Shown: one piece after another, positions 9,501 through 17,945 of the stretch | Layout: every line of letters begins with the position of its first letter | How positions within the stretch are numbered: position 1 is the stretch's first letter | From: Crenalkalicoccus roseus | Lineage (GTDB): Bacteria; Pseudomonadota; Alphaproteobacteria; Acetobacterales; Acetobacteraceae | Direction: 5' to 3' | Length of the DNA: 64,000 bases | NCBI RefSeq assembly: GCF_004761865.1 | Contig: NZ_SJDM01000001.1 | Coordinates: forward strand, 319,549 to 383,548 | Notes under the pieces: generated by a model | What the model saw: only the letters and a program-made list of their open reading frames with translations | Told to the model about the DNA's origin: nothing | Database searches by the model: none | Translations under genes and position numbers: made by a program

Positions 9501-10384
9501 CAGCCCATTCCCCGGAACAGCCCCTGCGGGCGGAAGATCAGCACCAGCACCAGCACGGCGAAGGCGACCGCGGTCTTGTAGGCGGGCTGCAGCAGCGGCT
9601 CCCCGGCCAGGAAGGGGTAGGAGGAAAGCTCCTCGGCCAGCCCCAGCAGCAGCCCGCCCAGCGCCGCGCCCCAGGGCCGGCCGATGCCGCCCAGGATCGC
9701 CGCGGCGAAGGCGGCGAGCAGCACGTTGAAACCGAGCATCGGCGTCAGCTCGGTGTCGATCGCAAGGAAGGTGCCGGCGATCGCCGCCAGCGCCGCCGCC
9801 ACCGCCCAGGTGAGGCGGATCACGCCGGCCACCGGCACGCCGGTGACGCGCGCGAGGTCCGGGTCGTCCGCCATGGCGCGCATCGCCCGCCCGGCGCGGG
9901 TGCGCGCGAGCAGCAGGTGCAGCGCCAGCGCCGCCAGCGCTGCGCCGGCCAGGATGAACAGGTGGCGCTGCTGGATGCGCACCTCGCCGAACAGCAGCGG
10001 CGGCACCAGCCCCTGCCCGTAATTCTGCGGCGTCGGGCCGAAGACGAAGTAGACCACGGCGCGGATCATCAGCGCCGCGCCGAAGCTCGAGATCAGCAGC
10101 ACCGCCGGCGCGGCGCGGCGCAGCCGCCCGAAGAAGGCCGCATCCGCCGCCCAGGCGACGGGGATCGTCGCCGCCACCGCGAAGGGCAGCGCCACCCAGG
10201 GGCTGATGCCGAGCGCCAGCACCGCCACCAGCGCCGCATAGGCGCCCCAGGTCATCATGTCGCCATGCATGAAATTGGCGAAGCGCATGACGCCGTAGAC
10301 CAGCGACACCCCCGCCGCGGCGAGGGCGTAGATGGCCCCGAGCACCAGGCCGGGGATCAGGTAGAAGTTGAGGAGTTCCAGCAC
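9500..10384 (-). CDS. livH: Branched-chain amino acid-type ABC permease LivH
   Basis: 294 aa membrane permease, GTG start. The N-terminal GAIYALAAAGVSLVYGVMRFANFMHGD motif, the conserved start of LivH proteins, lies at residues 17-42. The EAA-like loop is near GRAMRAMADDPDLARVTGV. It pairs with LivM to form the transmembrane channel. Seven bases separate it from livF upstream. Confidence 0.9.
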   Translation of the reverse strand: MLELLNFYLIPGLVLGAIYALAAAGVSLVYGVMRFANFMHGDMMTWGAYAALVAVLALGISPWVALPFAVAATIPVAWAADAAFFGRLRRAAPAVLLISSFGAALMIRAVVYFVFGPTPQNYGQGLVPPLLFGEVRIQQRHLFILAGAALAALALHLLLARTRAGRAMRAMADDPDLARVTGVPVAGVIRLTWAVAAALAAIAGTFLAIDTELTPMLGFNVLLAAFAAAILGGIGRPWGAALGGLLLGLAEELSSYPFLAGEPLLQPAYKTAVAFAVLVLVLIFRPQGLFRGMG

Positions 10385-10390
10385 GCGCCC

Positions 10391-11095
10391 TCAGCCCCCG
10401 AGGAACAGCCGGCCGATCTCGGGGTTGGCGAGCAGCGCCGGCCCCGCATCCTCCGCCCGGTTGCGGCCCATCGCCAGCACCACGCCGCGATCGGCGATGG
10501 CGAGCGCGGGGCGCGCGTTCTGCTCCACCATCAGCACCGCCGTGCCGCCCGCCGCGATCTCGCGCACCTTGTCGAAGATCAGCCCGCAGAAGCGCGGCGA
10601 GAGGCCGGCCGTCGGCTCGTCCAGCATGATCAGCCGCGGCTCCAGCATCAGCGCGCGCCCGACCGCGACCATCTGCCGCTGCCCGCCGGAGAGGCTGCCG
10701 GCGGGCACGCGGCGCTTCTCGCGCAGCTCGGGGAAGATCGCGTGCACGCGCGCGATCCCCTCCGCCACGGCGGCGGGGCGGACGAAGGCGCCCATCGCCA
10801 GGTTCTCCTCCACGGTCAGGGAGGGGAAGACGTTGCGCTCCTGCGGCACGTAGGCGAGGCCGCGCGCCACCATCCCCTCCGCCGGGCGGTTGGCGATCTC
10901 CTCGCCGCCGAAGCGGATGCTGCCCTGGCGCACCCGCACGAGGCCGGCGACCGCCTTCATCAGCGTGCTCTTGCCGGCGCCGTTGGGGCCGATGACGACC
11001 ACCACCTGCCCGGGCGCCACCGTCAGGTCCACGCCGTGCAGGATGTCCGCCTCGCCGTAGCCGCCGACCACGCCCCGCGCCTCGAGCAGGCTCAT
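10391..11095 (-). CDS. livF: ABC transporter ATP-binding protein LivF
   Basis: 234 aa ATPase. Walker A GPNGAGKST near residue 37, signature LSGGQRQMVAVGRALM, and Walker B RLIMLDEPTAGLSP are intact. The compact size and the short H-loop region are typical of LivF. The ATG overlaps the livG stop (ATGA). The frame is open further upstream, but that part is antisense to livG and not coding. Confidence 0.92.
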   Translation of the reverse strand: MSLLEARGVVGGYGEADILHGVDLTVAPGQVVVVIGPNGAGKSTLMKAVAGLVRVRQGSIRFGGEEIANRPAEGMVARGLAYVPQERNVFPSLTVEENLAMGAFVRPAAVAEGIARVHAIFPELREKRRVPAGSLSGGQRQMVAVGRALMLEPRLIMLDEPTAGLSPRFCGLIFDKVREIAAGGTAVLMVEQNARPALAIADRGVVLAMGRNRAEDAGPALLANPEIGRLFLGG

Positions 11096-11892
11096 GACGC
11101 GTCGGGCTCCAGCGCCATGCCGAGATAGGCCTCGGCCACCGTCGGGTCGGCGCGCACCTCCGCCATGCTGCCGCTGGCGATGACGCGCCCCTCCGCCATG
11201 CAGTGGACGGGGTGGCAGAGCTCGGCCACCAGGTCGAGGTCGTGCTCGATGACGAGGAAGGTGATGCCGTCCTCGCGGTTCAGCCGGGCGATGGTGGCGG
11301 CGATCTCGCGCAGGAGGGTGCGGTTCACCCCCGCCGCGGGCTCGTCGAGCAGGATCAGGCTCGCCCCGCTCATCAGGGCGCGGCCGAGCTCGACCAGCTT
11401 CTTCTGCCCGCCGGACAGCGCCGTGGCCGGGGCGTCGGCGTGGCGCGCCAGGTTCAGCCGCTCCAGCACCGCCATGACGCGGGCGCGCAGCGCGCGCTCC
11501 TCCTCGCGGATGCGGCGCCGCGCGAACCAGGGGCGGGGCAGGCGCTCGCCCGGCTGGTCCGGCGCGGCGACGGCGAGGTTCTCCGCCACCGTCAGCCGCC
11601 CGAACAGGCGCGGGATCTGGAAGGTGCGGGCCAGCCCGGCGCGGTGCAGCCGCCAGGGGGGCGCGCCGGTCACTTCCTGTCCGCGCAGCCACACCCGCCC
11701 GCCATCGGGGCGGAGGAAGCCGGCCACGGTGGCGAAGAAGGTGGACTTGCCCGCGCCGTTCGGCCCGATCAGCCCGGTGATCGAGCCCTCCGGCACCGCG
11801 AGCGAGACGCCGTCGAGGGCGGTGAAGCCCCCGAAGCGCTTGGTCAGCCCCTCCGCCGCGAGCGCGGCCGGCGCTGTCGCCGCGCCGCTCAC
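11092..11892 (-). CDS. livG: ABC transporter ATP-binding protein LivG
   Basis: 266 aa ATPase. Walker A GPNGAGKST, the LivG-type loop ARTFQIPRLFGRLTVAENL, signature LSGGQKKLVELGRALM, and Walker B LILLDEPAAGVNRT are present. The GTG start overlaps the stop of the binding-protein gene as GTGA. It energises the same importer as livF. Confidence 0.92.
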   Translation of the reverse strand: MSGAATAPAALAAEGLTKRFGGFTALDGVSLAVPEGSITGLIGPNGAGKSTFFATVAGFLRPDGGRVWLRGQEVTGAPPWRLHRAGLARTFQIPRLFGRLTVAENLAVAAPDQPGERLPRPWFARRRIREEERALRARVMAVLERLNLARHADAPATALSGGQKKLVELGRALMSGASLILLDEPAAGVNRTLLREIAATIARLNREDGITFLVIEHDLDLVAELCHPVHCMAEGRVIASGSMAEVRADPTVAEAYLGMALEPDAS

Positions 11893-13124
11893 TCCGCCAG
11901 GTTGGCGACGACGGTGATGCGGCCGTCCTGCACCTCCCAGACCTCGATGCGGCCCTGGGCGTCGCCCTGCTGGTTGAACTCGATCGGGCCGGAGGCGCCT
12001 TCGTAGTTGACGGCCTGGCCCTGGGCGAGCAGGTCGCGCGCGCGGGCGAACTCGCCGGGCCCCACCACCTCCCCCGGCGCGTTCGCCACCTCGCGCAGCG
12101 CGCCGCGGATGGCGGCGCGATCCGGCGCGCCGGCGCGCTGGATGGCGAGCGCGATCACATAGGCGGCGTCATAGGCCTGGGCGACGAAGGCCGCGCCCGG
12201 GTCGAGGTTCGGGTTGGCGCGACGGAAGGCCTCCTCGTACTTCCGGCGCTGCTCGGGCGCGGCGGCAGTGCCCGGGGCGGTGCCGAAGCTGCCCTGCAGC
12301 GCCCGCGCCCCCACCGCCTCCACCACGGACTGGTCGCGCATGCCGTCGGTCAGCACGAAGCGGTTGAAGAACCCGTTCTCGATGGAGTTGCGGAGGATGG
12401 TGTTGCCGCCCGAGGCCGGGTAGCCGACCAGCATCAGCGCCTGCGGACTGCCGCGGCCAGCGAGCGTCTGCAGCTCGGCACGGTAGGAGGGGCGGTTCTC
12501 CTCGAAATTCTGCGTGGCGGTGACCGTGCCGCCATGGCCGCGGAAGGCCTCGGCGAAGGCGGCGGAGAGGCCGCGGCCGTAGTCGTTGTTGATCGCCATC
12601 ACCGCCACGCGCTCGATGCCGCGCTCGCGCGTCACCCGCCCGAGCACCTGGCCCTGCAGCCCGTCGGGGACGGCGGTGCGGAACACCGTGTCGTTGTCCT
12701 GCAGCGCGCTGATCGCGGGCGCGGTCGCGGAGGGCGAGATGATGGGCACGCCGGCCGGGATGGTCACGGCGTTGGCGACGGCGATGGTGATGCCGGAGGC
12801 CATGGGCCCGATGATGGCGGCAACATTGTCGGCCTGCACGAGGCGGGTGGCCACCGTCACGCCGACCTGCGGATTGGTCTGGTCGTCCGCCTCCACGAGC
12901 TGGAGCCGGCGGCCGTTCAGCACGCCGCCCGCGGCGTTGATCTCCTCGAGCGCGAGCGCGATCCCGGCGCGGATCGGCGGCACGAAGGCGGCGAGGCCGC
13001 CCGAGGCGGACAGGATGGCGCCGATGCGCACCGCCTCGCCCTGCGCGCGGCCGGGGCGGGGCAGGATGAGGGTGGCGGCGCCCAGGGCAAGGGCGGCGCG
13101 CCGGCCGATGGTGGAATGGATCAT
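11889..13124 (-). CDS. Periplasmic substrate-binding protein of Liv importer
   Basis: 411 aa Peripla_BP_6 family protein. It has a signal peptide (MIHSTIGRRAALALGAA..., cleavage after GRAQ) with a GRR pair that could also be read by Tat. The family's IGAILSASGGLAAF strand, the DDQTNPQVGV loop and the IGPMASG phosphate-loop-like turn follow. The start is the ATG preceded by GGGAGG at seven bases; the frame is open 48 bases further but lacks a ribosome site there. First gene of the importer operon. Ligand unknown. Confidence 0.9.
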   Translation of the reverse strand: MIHSTIGRRAALALGAATLILPRPGRAQGEAVRIGAILSASGGLAAFVPPIRAGIALALEEINAAGGVLNGRRLQLVEADDQTNPQVGVTVATRLVQADNVAAIIGPMASGITIAVANAVTIPAGVPIISPSATAPAISALQDNDTVFRTAVPDGLQGQVLGRVTRERGIERVAVMAINNDYGRGLSAAFAEAFRGHGGTVTATQNFEENRPSYRAELQTLAGRGSPQALMLVGYPASGGNTILRNSIENGFFNRFVLTDGMRDQSVVEAVGARALQGSFGTAPGTAAAPEQRRKYEEAFRRANPNLDPGAAFVAQAYDAAYVIALAIQRAGAPDRAAIRGALREVANAPGEVVGPGEFARARDLLAQGQAVNYEGASGPIEFNQQGDAQGRIEVWEVQDGRITVVANLAE

Positions 13125-13210
13125 GACGAGGCCTCCCGGTGCCGTCTTCTCCGACGCCGCGCCGTTCCGCAAGCGGGCAATGCGCGGCCGCCTTCAGATA
13201 AGTTCTTCCA

Positions 13211-13229
13211 GCGCCGCACCAAGCGGCGC
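13211..13229 (-). terminator. Hairpin downstream of HU gene
   Basis: A perfect 7-bp stem, GCGCCGC (13211-13217) and GCGGCGC (13223-13229), with a five-base loop lies about 60 bases past the HU stop and ahead of the Liv operon. There is no real T-run on the minus strand after it, so termination is inferred only from stem strength and position. Confidence 0.4.
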
Positions 13230-13287
13230 GGACGGCGCCCGGGGCGGGGACCGCGGAGGCGGCCCGCGCACCCCCGCCTCCGGCCGC

Positions 13288-13599
13288 CTACTTGCTGCCG
13301 GCCTTGCGCCTCGCCTTCTTCAGCCCGGCAAGGGCGGCCTCCTTGAGGGCGGGGCTGGCCTTGAAGCGGACGGTGGCGCCGGCCTTGACGGCGACCTTCT
13401 CGCCGGTGCGCGGGTTGAGCGCGGTGCGCTTCGGGGTCTCGCGCACGATGAAGGCGCCGAACTCGGGCAGGGTGAAGCGGCCGGTCTCGACGATCTCGCG
13501 CTTGATCGCCTCGATCAGCTCGCCGGCCAGGCGGTTGGCGGCGACCGCGGGCATCTCGGTCGCCTGTACGATCACCTCGGTGAGGAACTTCTTCGACAT
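13288..13599 (-). CDS. HU-family DNA-binding protein
   Basis: 103 aa histone-like protein. It has the HU/IHF fold: helical N-terminus, GRFTLPEFGAFIVRE strand and the arm motif ALNPRTGEKVAVKAG that inserts a proline into the minor groove. A basic Lys/Arg-rich tail (KKARRKAGSK) extends past the usual 90 residues. It bends and compacts DNA nonspecifically, probably as a homodimer. Single gene between two transporter operons. Confidence 0.92.
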   Translation of the reverse strand: MSKKFLTEVIVQATEMPAVAANRLAGELIEAIKREIVETGRFTLPEFGAFIVRETPKRTALNPRTGEKVAVKAGATVRFKASPALKEAALAGLKKARRKAGSK

Positions 13600-13832
13600 G
13601 CGCGTTCTCCCTACGCAGCGCCGCCCCCATAGCCCGAGCCACGGCCCATGTCAGTGCGCATCCCCAACCGTGGGGAGGCGGATGATCCCGCCGCCACCCC
13701 GGGCGGAAAGAAAGCAATTCTCCAAAAAGCCCCAGAAACATAATTCCATGCTTTTGTTCGCGGGGATATTGCCGCCGGCGAGGAAAATCCTTTTCTAATG
13801 CCGCATCCGGGCGCCGGTGGAGGATTTCACGG
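13600..13832. promoter_or_regulatory. Divergent regulatory gap, AT-rich
   Basis: The 233 bases between the HU gene and the importer operon contain, at about 13710-13800, one of the most AT-rich patches in the window, with runs such as CCAAAAAG and a short GAAAA-TCC-TTTTC inverted repeat (13783-13795). It most likely holds promoters for both directions, but no clean -35/-10 pair can be assigned. A GGAGG about nine bases before 13833 serves as ribosome site for the importer gene. Confidence 0.4.
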
Positions 13833-14873
13833 ATGGATTGCTGCCTGACGATCGGGGGCGGGGAGGCGCCGCGCTCCGGGCTCGACCGCCGCACGGCGCT
13901 GAAGGGCGCGGCCGCCGCCGCAGGCGGGCTGGCGCTGGCCACGCCGGCGCAGGCCCAGGGCGCCCAGCGCCTCCGCCTCGCCTTCTGCGGCCAGCTCCTC
14001 TGCGTCGTGCCCTACGAGGTGGCGCGGGAGCGCGGGCATTTCCGCGAGCAGGGCTTCGAGATCGAGCTGGTCTACACCCGCGGCGGCAACCAGGCGATGC
14101 AGGCGCTGGTCGGCGGCGCGGTGGACTATGCCGGCACCTCCTTCGACGTCGCGCTGCAGGCCTTCGCCAACGGCGCGCAGATCCGCCGCTTCGCCTCCAC
14201 GGGCCGGCTGCCGCTCTTCGCGCTCGTCACCGCGCCGCGCACGGCGCAGCAGATCGCCGACGTGAAGGCGCTGGAGGGGCGGACGCTCGGCGTCTCCGCC
14301 CTCGGCAACGCCGACCACGTGCTGCTGCTCTACCTGATGCGTCAGGCCGGCGCCGACCCCGGGCGCGCGCGCTTCGCCGCCATCGGCACCAACCTGTTCG
14401 AGGCGCTGCGCCGCGGCCAGGTGGAGGCCGGCATGGTGCAGGAGCCGGCGCTGACCCTGGTGCAGGAGGCGGGCGGCAAGGTGCTGTTCAACGCCATGGA
14501 CCTCGGCCACGCCCGCAGCATGCTCGGCGGCGCCTTCGAGTTCATGGGCGTCGCCTACCGCGCGGCAGAGCGCGAGCGCCGGCTGGAGGAGATGCGCCGC
14601 CTCGCCCGCGCCCTCGCCGCCGGGCTGCGCGACACCCGCGCCCTGCCGGTGGAGGAGGTGGTCGCCGCCCTGCCGCGGGAGCTCGTCGCCGGCGGCGACT
14701 GGGGACGCCTCGGCGTGATCCTGGAGCGCCACCGCGAGTCGCTCTACCCCGAGGATGTGCGCATCGACACCGAGGCCGCGCGGCGGGTCGAGGTGGCGCA
14801 GCGCGTCGCCGGGGTGCTGCAGAGGGAGGTCGAGTTGCCGGTCCTGCTCGACCGGGCCGTGCTGGAGGGATGA
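13833..14873 (+). CDS. ABC importer substrate-binding protein, NMT1/SsuA-like
   Basis: 346 aa periplasmic protein. A twin-arginine signal (DRRTALKGAAAAAGG, cleavage near AQAQG) precedes an NMT1/TauA/SsuA-type fold: VPYEVARERGHFREQGFEIE and GGNQAMQALVGGAVDYAGTS match the family's binding region. Homologues bind sulfonates, nitrate, or thiamine and pyrimidine precursors. It starts a four-gene operon and its stop overlaps the ATPase start. The unusual partner is the MerB-like gene at the operon's end, so the ligand may be a compound that enzyme cleaves. Confidence 0.85.
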   Translation: MDCCLTIGGGEAPRSGLDRRTALKGAAAAAGGLALATPAQAQGAQRLRLAFCGQLLCVVPYEVARERGHFREQGFEIELVYTRGGNQAMQALVGGAVDYAGTSFDVALQAFANGAQIRRFASTGRLPLFALVTAPRTAQQIADVKALEGRTLGVSALGNADHVLLLYLMRQAGADPGRARFAAIGTNLFEALRRGQVEAGMVQEPALTLVQEAGGKVLFNAMDLGHARSMLGGAFEFMGVAYRAAERERRLEEMRRLARALAAGLRDTRALPVEEVVAALPRELVAGGDWGRLGVILERHRESLYPEDVRIDTEAARRVEVAQRVAGVLQREVELPVLLDRAVLEG

Positions 14874-15640
14874 ATTTGCTTCGCATCGAGAATCTGAGCC
14901 TCGGCTACGGGGGCGAGCCGGTCCTGGCCGACCTCGACCTCGCGCTCGGCGCCGGGGAGTTCGCCAGCCTCGTCGGGCCTTCCGGCTCGGGCAAGACCAG
15001 CGTGCTGCGCGCCATCGTCGGGCTGCAGCAGCGCCAGTCCGGGCTGATCGACCTGCGCACGGGGCCGGAGGAGATCGGCTTCCTGTTCCAGGACGACGCG
15101 CTGCTGCCCTGGCGCACGGCGCGGGAGAACGCCGCCCTCGGCCTGGTCATCCGCGGCACGCCGAAGGCCGAGGCGCTGGCCCAGGCCGATGCCTGGCTGG
15201 AGCGGCTCGGGCTCAAGGGGCTCGGCGGGCGCTATCCGCGCCAGCTCTCGGGCGGGCAGCGCAAGCGGGTGGCGATCGCGCAGGTGCTGGTGCTGCGCCC
15301 GCGGCTGCTGCTGATGGACGAGCCCTTCGCGGCGCTCGACGCCATCGTGCGCACGCGCATCACCCAGGACCTGCTCTCGCTGGTGGAGCGCGAGCGCATC
15401 TCCGTGCTGCTGGTCACGCACGACCTCGAGGAGGCGCTCTCCGTCTCCGACGTGGTGCACGTGCTCTCCAACGGCCCGCGGGCGCGCATCCTCGCCAGCC
15501 GCAGGGTGCCGATCCCGCGCCCGCGCGACCTGCTGGCGGCGCGCGGCCACCCGGCCTTCGCGCCGCTGCTGCGCCAGCTCTGGCGCGACCTCGCCGGGGA
15601 GACGGAAGGCGCGCCGGCGCGGCTGGAGGAGGCGGCCTGA
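14870..15640 (+). CDS. ABC importer ATPase, SsuB/TauB-type
   Basis: 256 aa. Walker A GPSGSGKTS near residue 40, signature LSGGQRKRVAIAQVLVLRP and Walker B LLLMDEPFAALDAI are intact, with the SsuB/NrtD-type LLPWRTARENAALGL Q-loop region. The ATG overlaps the stop of the binding-protein gene and its own stop overlaps the permease ATG, so the operon is tightly coupled. Confidence 0.92.
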   Translation: MNLLRIENLSLGYGGEPVLADLDLALGAGEFASLVGPSGSGKTSVLRAIVGLQQRQSGLIDLRTGPEEIGFLFQDDALLPWRTARENAALGLVIRGTPKAEALAQADAWLERLGLKGLGGRYPRQLSGGQRKRVAIAQVLVLRPRLLLMDEPFAALDAIVRTRITQDLLSLVERERISVLLVTHDLEEALSVSDVVHVLSNGPRARILASRRVPIPRPRDLLAARGHPAFAPLLRQLWRDLAGETEGAPARLEEAA

Positions 15641-16401
15641 TGCGCGCCTTCCTCGACCGCCTCTGGATCCGCCGCCTGATCGCCCTGTCGCTGCTGATTG
15701 CGTTGTGGGAGCTCGCCGGCCGCGCCGGGCTGCTCGACCCGCTCTACTTCTCGACGCCAAGCGAGGTGGCGCTGGTCGGCGCCGGGCTGTTCCTCGACGG
15801 CAGCATCTGGCCGCACCTGCAGGCGACCTTCACCGCGGCGCTTCTCGGCCTCGGCGCCGGGCTTGCGATCGGCGTGGCGCTCGGCTTCGCCGCGGCGCTG
15901 GTGCGCCCGCTCGCCGACCTGCTCGAGCCGGTGATGATGCTGCTCAACGCCATCCCGCGCGTGATCCTGGCGCCGCTCTTCGTCATCTGGCTCGGCATCG
16001 ACCTCGGCTCGAAGGTGGCGCTGGCGACGGTGCTGGTGGCGGTGCTGGTGTTCTTCGCCGTCTATGGCGGGGTGAAGGAGGTGGACCAGCGCCTGGTGGA
16101 GCGCGTCAGGACGCTCGGCGGCGGCCGCGCCGTGCTGGTGCGCGAGGTCTACATCCCCTCGGTCACCGCCTGGGTGATGGGCAACCTGAAGGTGGCGGTG
16201 GGCTTCGCCTTCACCGGCGCGGTGGTGGGGGAGTTCGTCGCCTCCGCCCGCGGCCTCGGCTACCTGCTGCAATTCGCCCAGAGCACCTACAACGCCAGCC
16301 TGAGCCTCGCCCTGGTGGTGATGATCATGGCCTTCGTGCTGGTGCTGTTCATGCTCTCCGAGGCGCTGGAGCGGCGCCTGCTGCGCTGGCGGCACCGGTG
16401 A
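15640..16401 (+). CDS. ABC importer permease, SsuC/TauC-type
   Basis: 253 aa inner-membrane permease with about six hydrophobic segments. The BPD_transp_1 EAA loop appears around RVRTLGGGRAVLVREVYIPS (about residues 155-175), and NAIPRVILAPLFVIWLGID is typical of the SsuC/TauC group. Its TGA overlaps the GTG of the MerB-like gene (GTGA), so expression of the two is probably linked. Confidence 0.9.
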   Translation: MRAFLDRLWIRRLIALSLLIALWELAGRAGLLDPLYFSTPSEVALVGAGLFLDGSIWPHLQATFTAALLGLGAGLAIGVALGFAAALVRPLADLLEPVMMLLNAIPRVILAPLFVIWLGIDLGSKVALATVLVAVLVFFAVYGGVKEVDQRLVERVRTLGGGRAVLVREVYIPSVTAWVMGNLKVAVGFAFTGAVVGEFVASARGLGYLLQFAQSTYNASLSLALVVMIMAFVLVLFMLSEALERRLLRWRHR

Positions 16402-17159
16402 GCGCGGCGGCGGCAGGCTTCGCGGAGGGCGAGGACTTCCCCCTCCGCCCCGGCGTGCGCATGCCGGACTGGTCGCTGGTGACCGACCCGGCCGCCCGCG
16501 CCGCCCTCGCCGAGAGCATGGCGGTGGCCGGGCGGCGGGAGAAATGGGCCGGCCTCTCCCCGGCCGAGGACCGCCTGTGGCAGGCGGTGCTGCGCGGCTT
16601 CGCCGCCACCGGGCGGGCGCCGGCGACGGCGACGCTGGCCGGGGAGGCGGGCCTCTCCGCGCCCGAGGTGGCGGAGCATCTGGCGGCGCTGCGGCGGCGC
16701 GACCTGCTGGTGCAGGACGCCTCGGGCGAGGTCTCCGCCGCCTATCCCTTCTCCGCCTGGGAGACGCCGCACCGCGTGGCGCTCGGGGTCGCGGCGCGGC
16801 CGGTCTTCGCGCTCTGCGCCATCGACGCGCTCGGCGCCGGCGCCATGCTCGGCCTCGAGTCGCGGGTGGACTCCGCCTGCGCCGCATGCGGCGCCCCGAT
16901 CCGCATCCGCATCGCGGCGCGCGGCCGGGCGCTGGCGGCGGTGGCGCCCGAGGGCGCCGTCGTCTGGTGCGGCATCCGCTACGCGGGGGGCTGCGCCGCC
17001 ACCTCGGGCTGCGCGCTCAAGCTGTTCTTCTGCTCCGAGGCGCATCTCGACGCCTGGCGGCAGCGGGCCGGACCGGACGCGCCGGGGCACCGCCTCGCGA
17101 TCGGCGCGGCGCACCAGCTCGGCATGGCGCTGTTCGTGCCGATGCTGGCTCCGGGGTAG
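16398..17159 (+). CDS. MerB-like (alkylmercury lyase family) protein
   Basis: 253 aa. After an N-terminal winged-helix-like region (about 50-120) comes a MerB-type domain. FALCAIDALG supplies C140 and D143, matching catalytic C96 and D99 of E. coli MerB. VDSACAACGAPI supplies C161, matching C117. SGCALKLFF supplies C205, matching catalytic C159. Extra cysteines at 164, 191, 199 and 212 are unusual. MerB cleaves the carbon-mercury bond of organomercurials. No merR, merT, merP or merA is nearby; instead the gene is coupled to an NMT1-type importer. The GTG start overlaps the permease stop. The true substrate is uncertain. Confidence 0.78.
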   Translation: MSAAAAGFAEGEDFPLRPGVRMPDWSLVTDPAARAALAESMAVAGRREKWAGLSPAEDRLWQAVLRGFAATGRAPATATLAGEAGLSAPEVAEHLAALRRRDLLVQDASGEVSAAYPFSAWETPHRVALGVAARPVFALCAIDALGAGAMLGLESRVDSACAACGAPIRIRIAARGRALAAVAPEGAVVWCGIRYAGGCAATSGCALKLFFCSEAHLDAWRQRAGPDAPGHRLAIGAAHQLGMALFVPMLAPG

Positions 17160-17165
17160 CGGGCC

Positions 17166-17921
17166 TCAATTCACCCCGACCGCGCCGCCCATGACGTCGC
17201 CGATGCCGCGGTGGATCACCAGGTCGGCGATGTCGTCGAGCCCCGTCTCCTCGTTGTTCACGATCACCAGCCGCGCCCCGTTGCGCTTCGCCATCTCCGG
17301 GAAGCCGGCGGCCGGATAGACGACGAGCGAGGAGCCGAGGACGATGCAGAGATCCGCGGCCAGGATCTCCGTCTCGGCGCGCCGCATCGCCGCCTCCGGC
17401 ATCGCCTGGCCGAAGCTGATGGTGGCGGTCTTGATCAGCCCGCCGCAGGCATGGCAGTCGTGCACATCGCCCTCGCGCTCGAACGCCGCGCGCAGGTCGT
17501 CGATCTCGTAGCGGCGCCGGCAGTCCAGGCAGTGCGCGTAGGTGCCGTTGCCGTGCAGCTCGATCACCTTCTCCTCCGGGATGCCGGAGGCCTGGTGCAG
17601 CCCGTCTATGTTCTGGGTGATGACGGCGGAGACCCTGCCCTCGCGCACCAGCCGCGCCACGGCGCGGTGGCCGCGGTTCGGCTCGGCGGCGCGCATCACC
17701 GGCTCGCTGGCGAATTTCCGCCGCCAGGCCTCGCGCCGCGCCTCGCGCGAGGCGACGTATTCGTGGAAGTAGATCGGCCGCATCTGCGCCCAGATGCCGG
17801 TCGGGCTGCGGAAGTCGGGGATGCCGGATTCGGTGCTGATGCCCGCCCCGGTGAAGACCACGCCGCGCCGCGCCTCCGCGATCATGCGGCGCAGCGCCGC
17901 CACCTCCCGTTCCTGGTCCAT
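17166..17921 (-). CDS. NAD-dependent protein deacylase (Sir2 family)
   Basis: 251 aa sirtuin. NAD-binding GAGISTESGIPDFRS at residues 25-39, ITQNIDGLH at 101-109, catalytic H123 in ELHGN and four zinc cysteines (C131, C134, C156, C159). It removes acetyl or longer acyl groups from lysines using NAD. Residues FHEYVASREARREAWRRK after the NAD loop differ from the Tyr/Arg pair seen in CobB/SIRT5 desuccinylases, so substrate preference is open. It converges with the MerB-like gene, seven bases apart. Confidence 0.92.
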   Translation of the reverse strand: MDQEREVAALRRMIAEARRGVVFTGAGISTESGIPDFRSPTGIWAQMRPIYFHEYVASREARREAWRRKFASEPVMRAAEPNRGHRAVARLVREGRVSAVITQNIDGLHQASGIPEEKVIELHGNGTYAHCLDCRRRYEIDDLRAAFEREGDVHDCHACGGLIKTATISFGQAMPEAAMRRAETEILAADLCIVLGSSLVVYPAAGFPEMAKRNGARLVIVNNEETGLDDIADLVIHRGIGDVMGGAVGVN

Positions 17922-17945
17922 GCGCTCCGTCCCCTCCTCCTGGGC

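Noticed and set aside
13211-13287. A small gene between the HU gene and the Liv operon
   Set aside because: No frame has a ribosome site or a plausible protein; the hairpin is the only structure.
16398-17159. A complete mercury-resistance operon
   Set aside because: Only the MerB-like gene is present; no MerR, MerT, MerP or MerA is seen within several kilobases.
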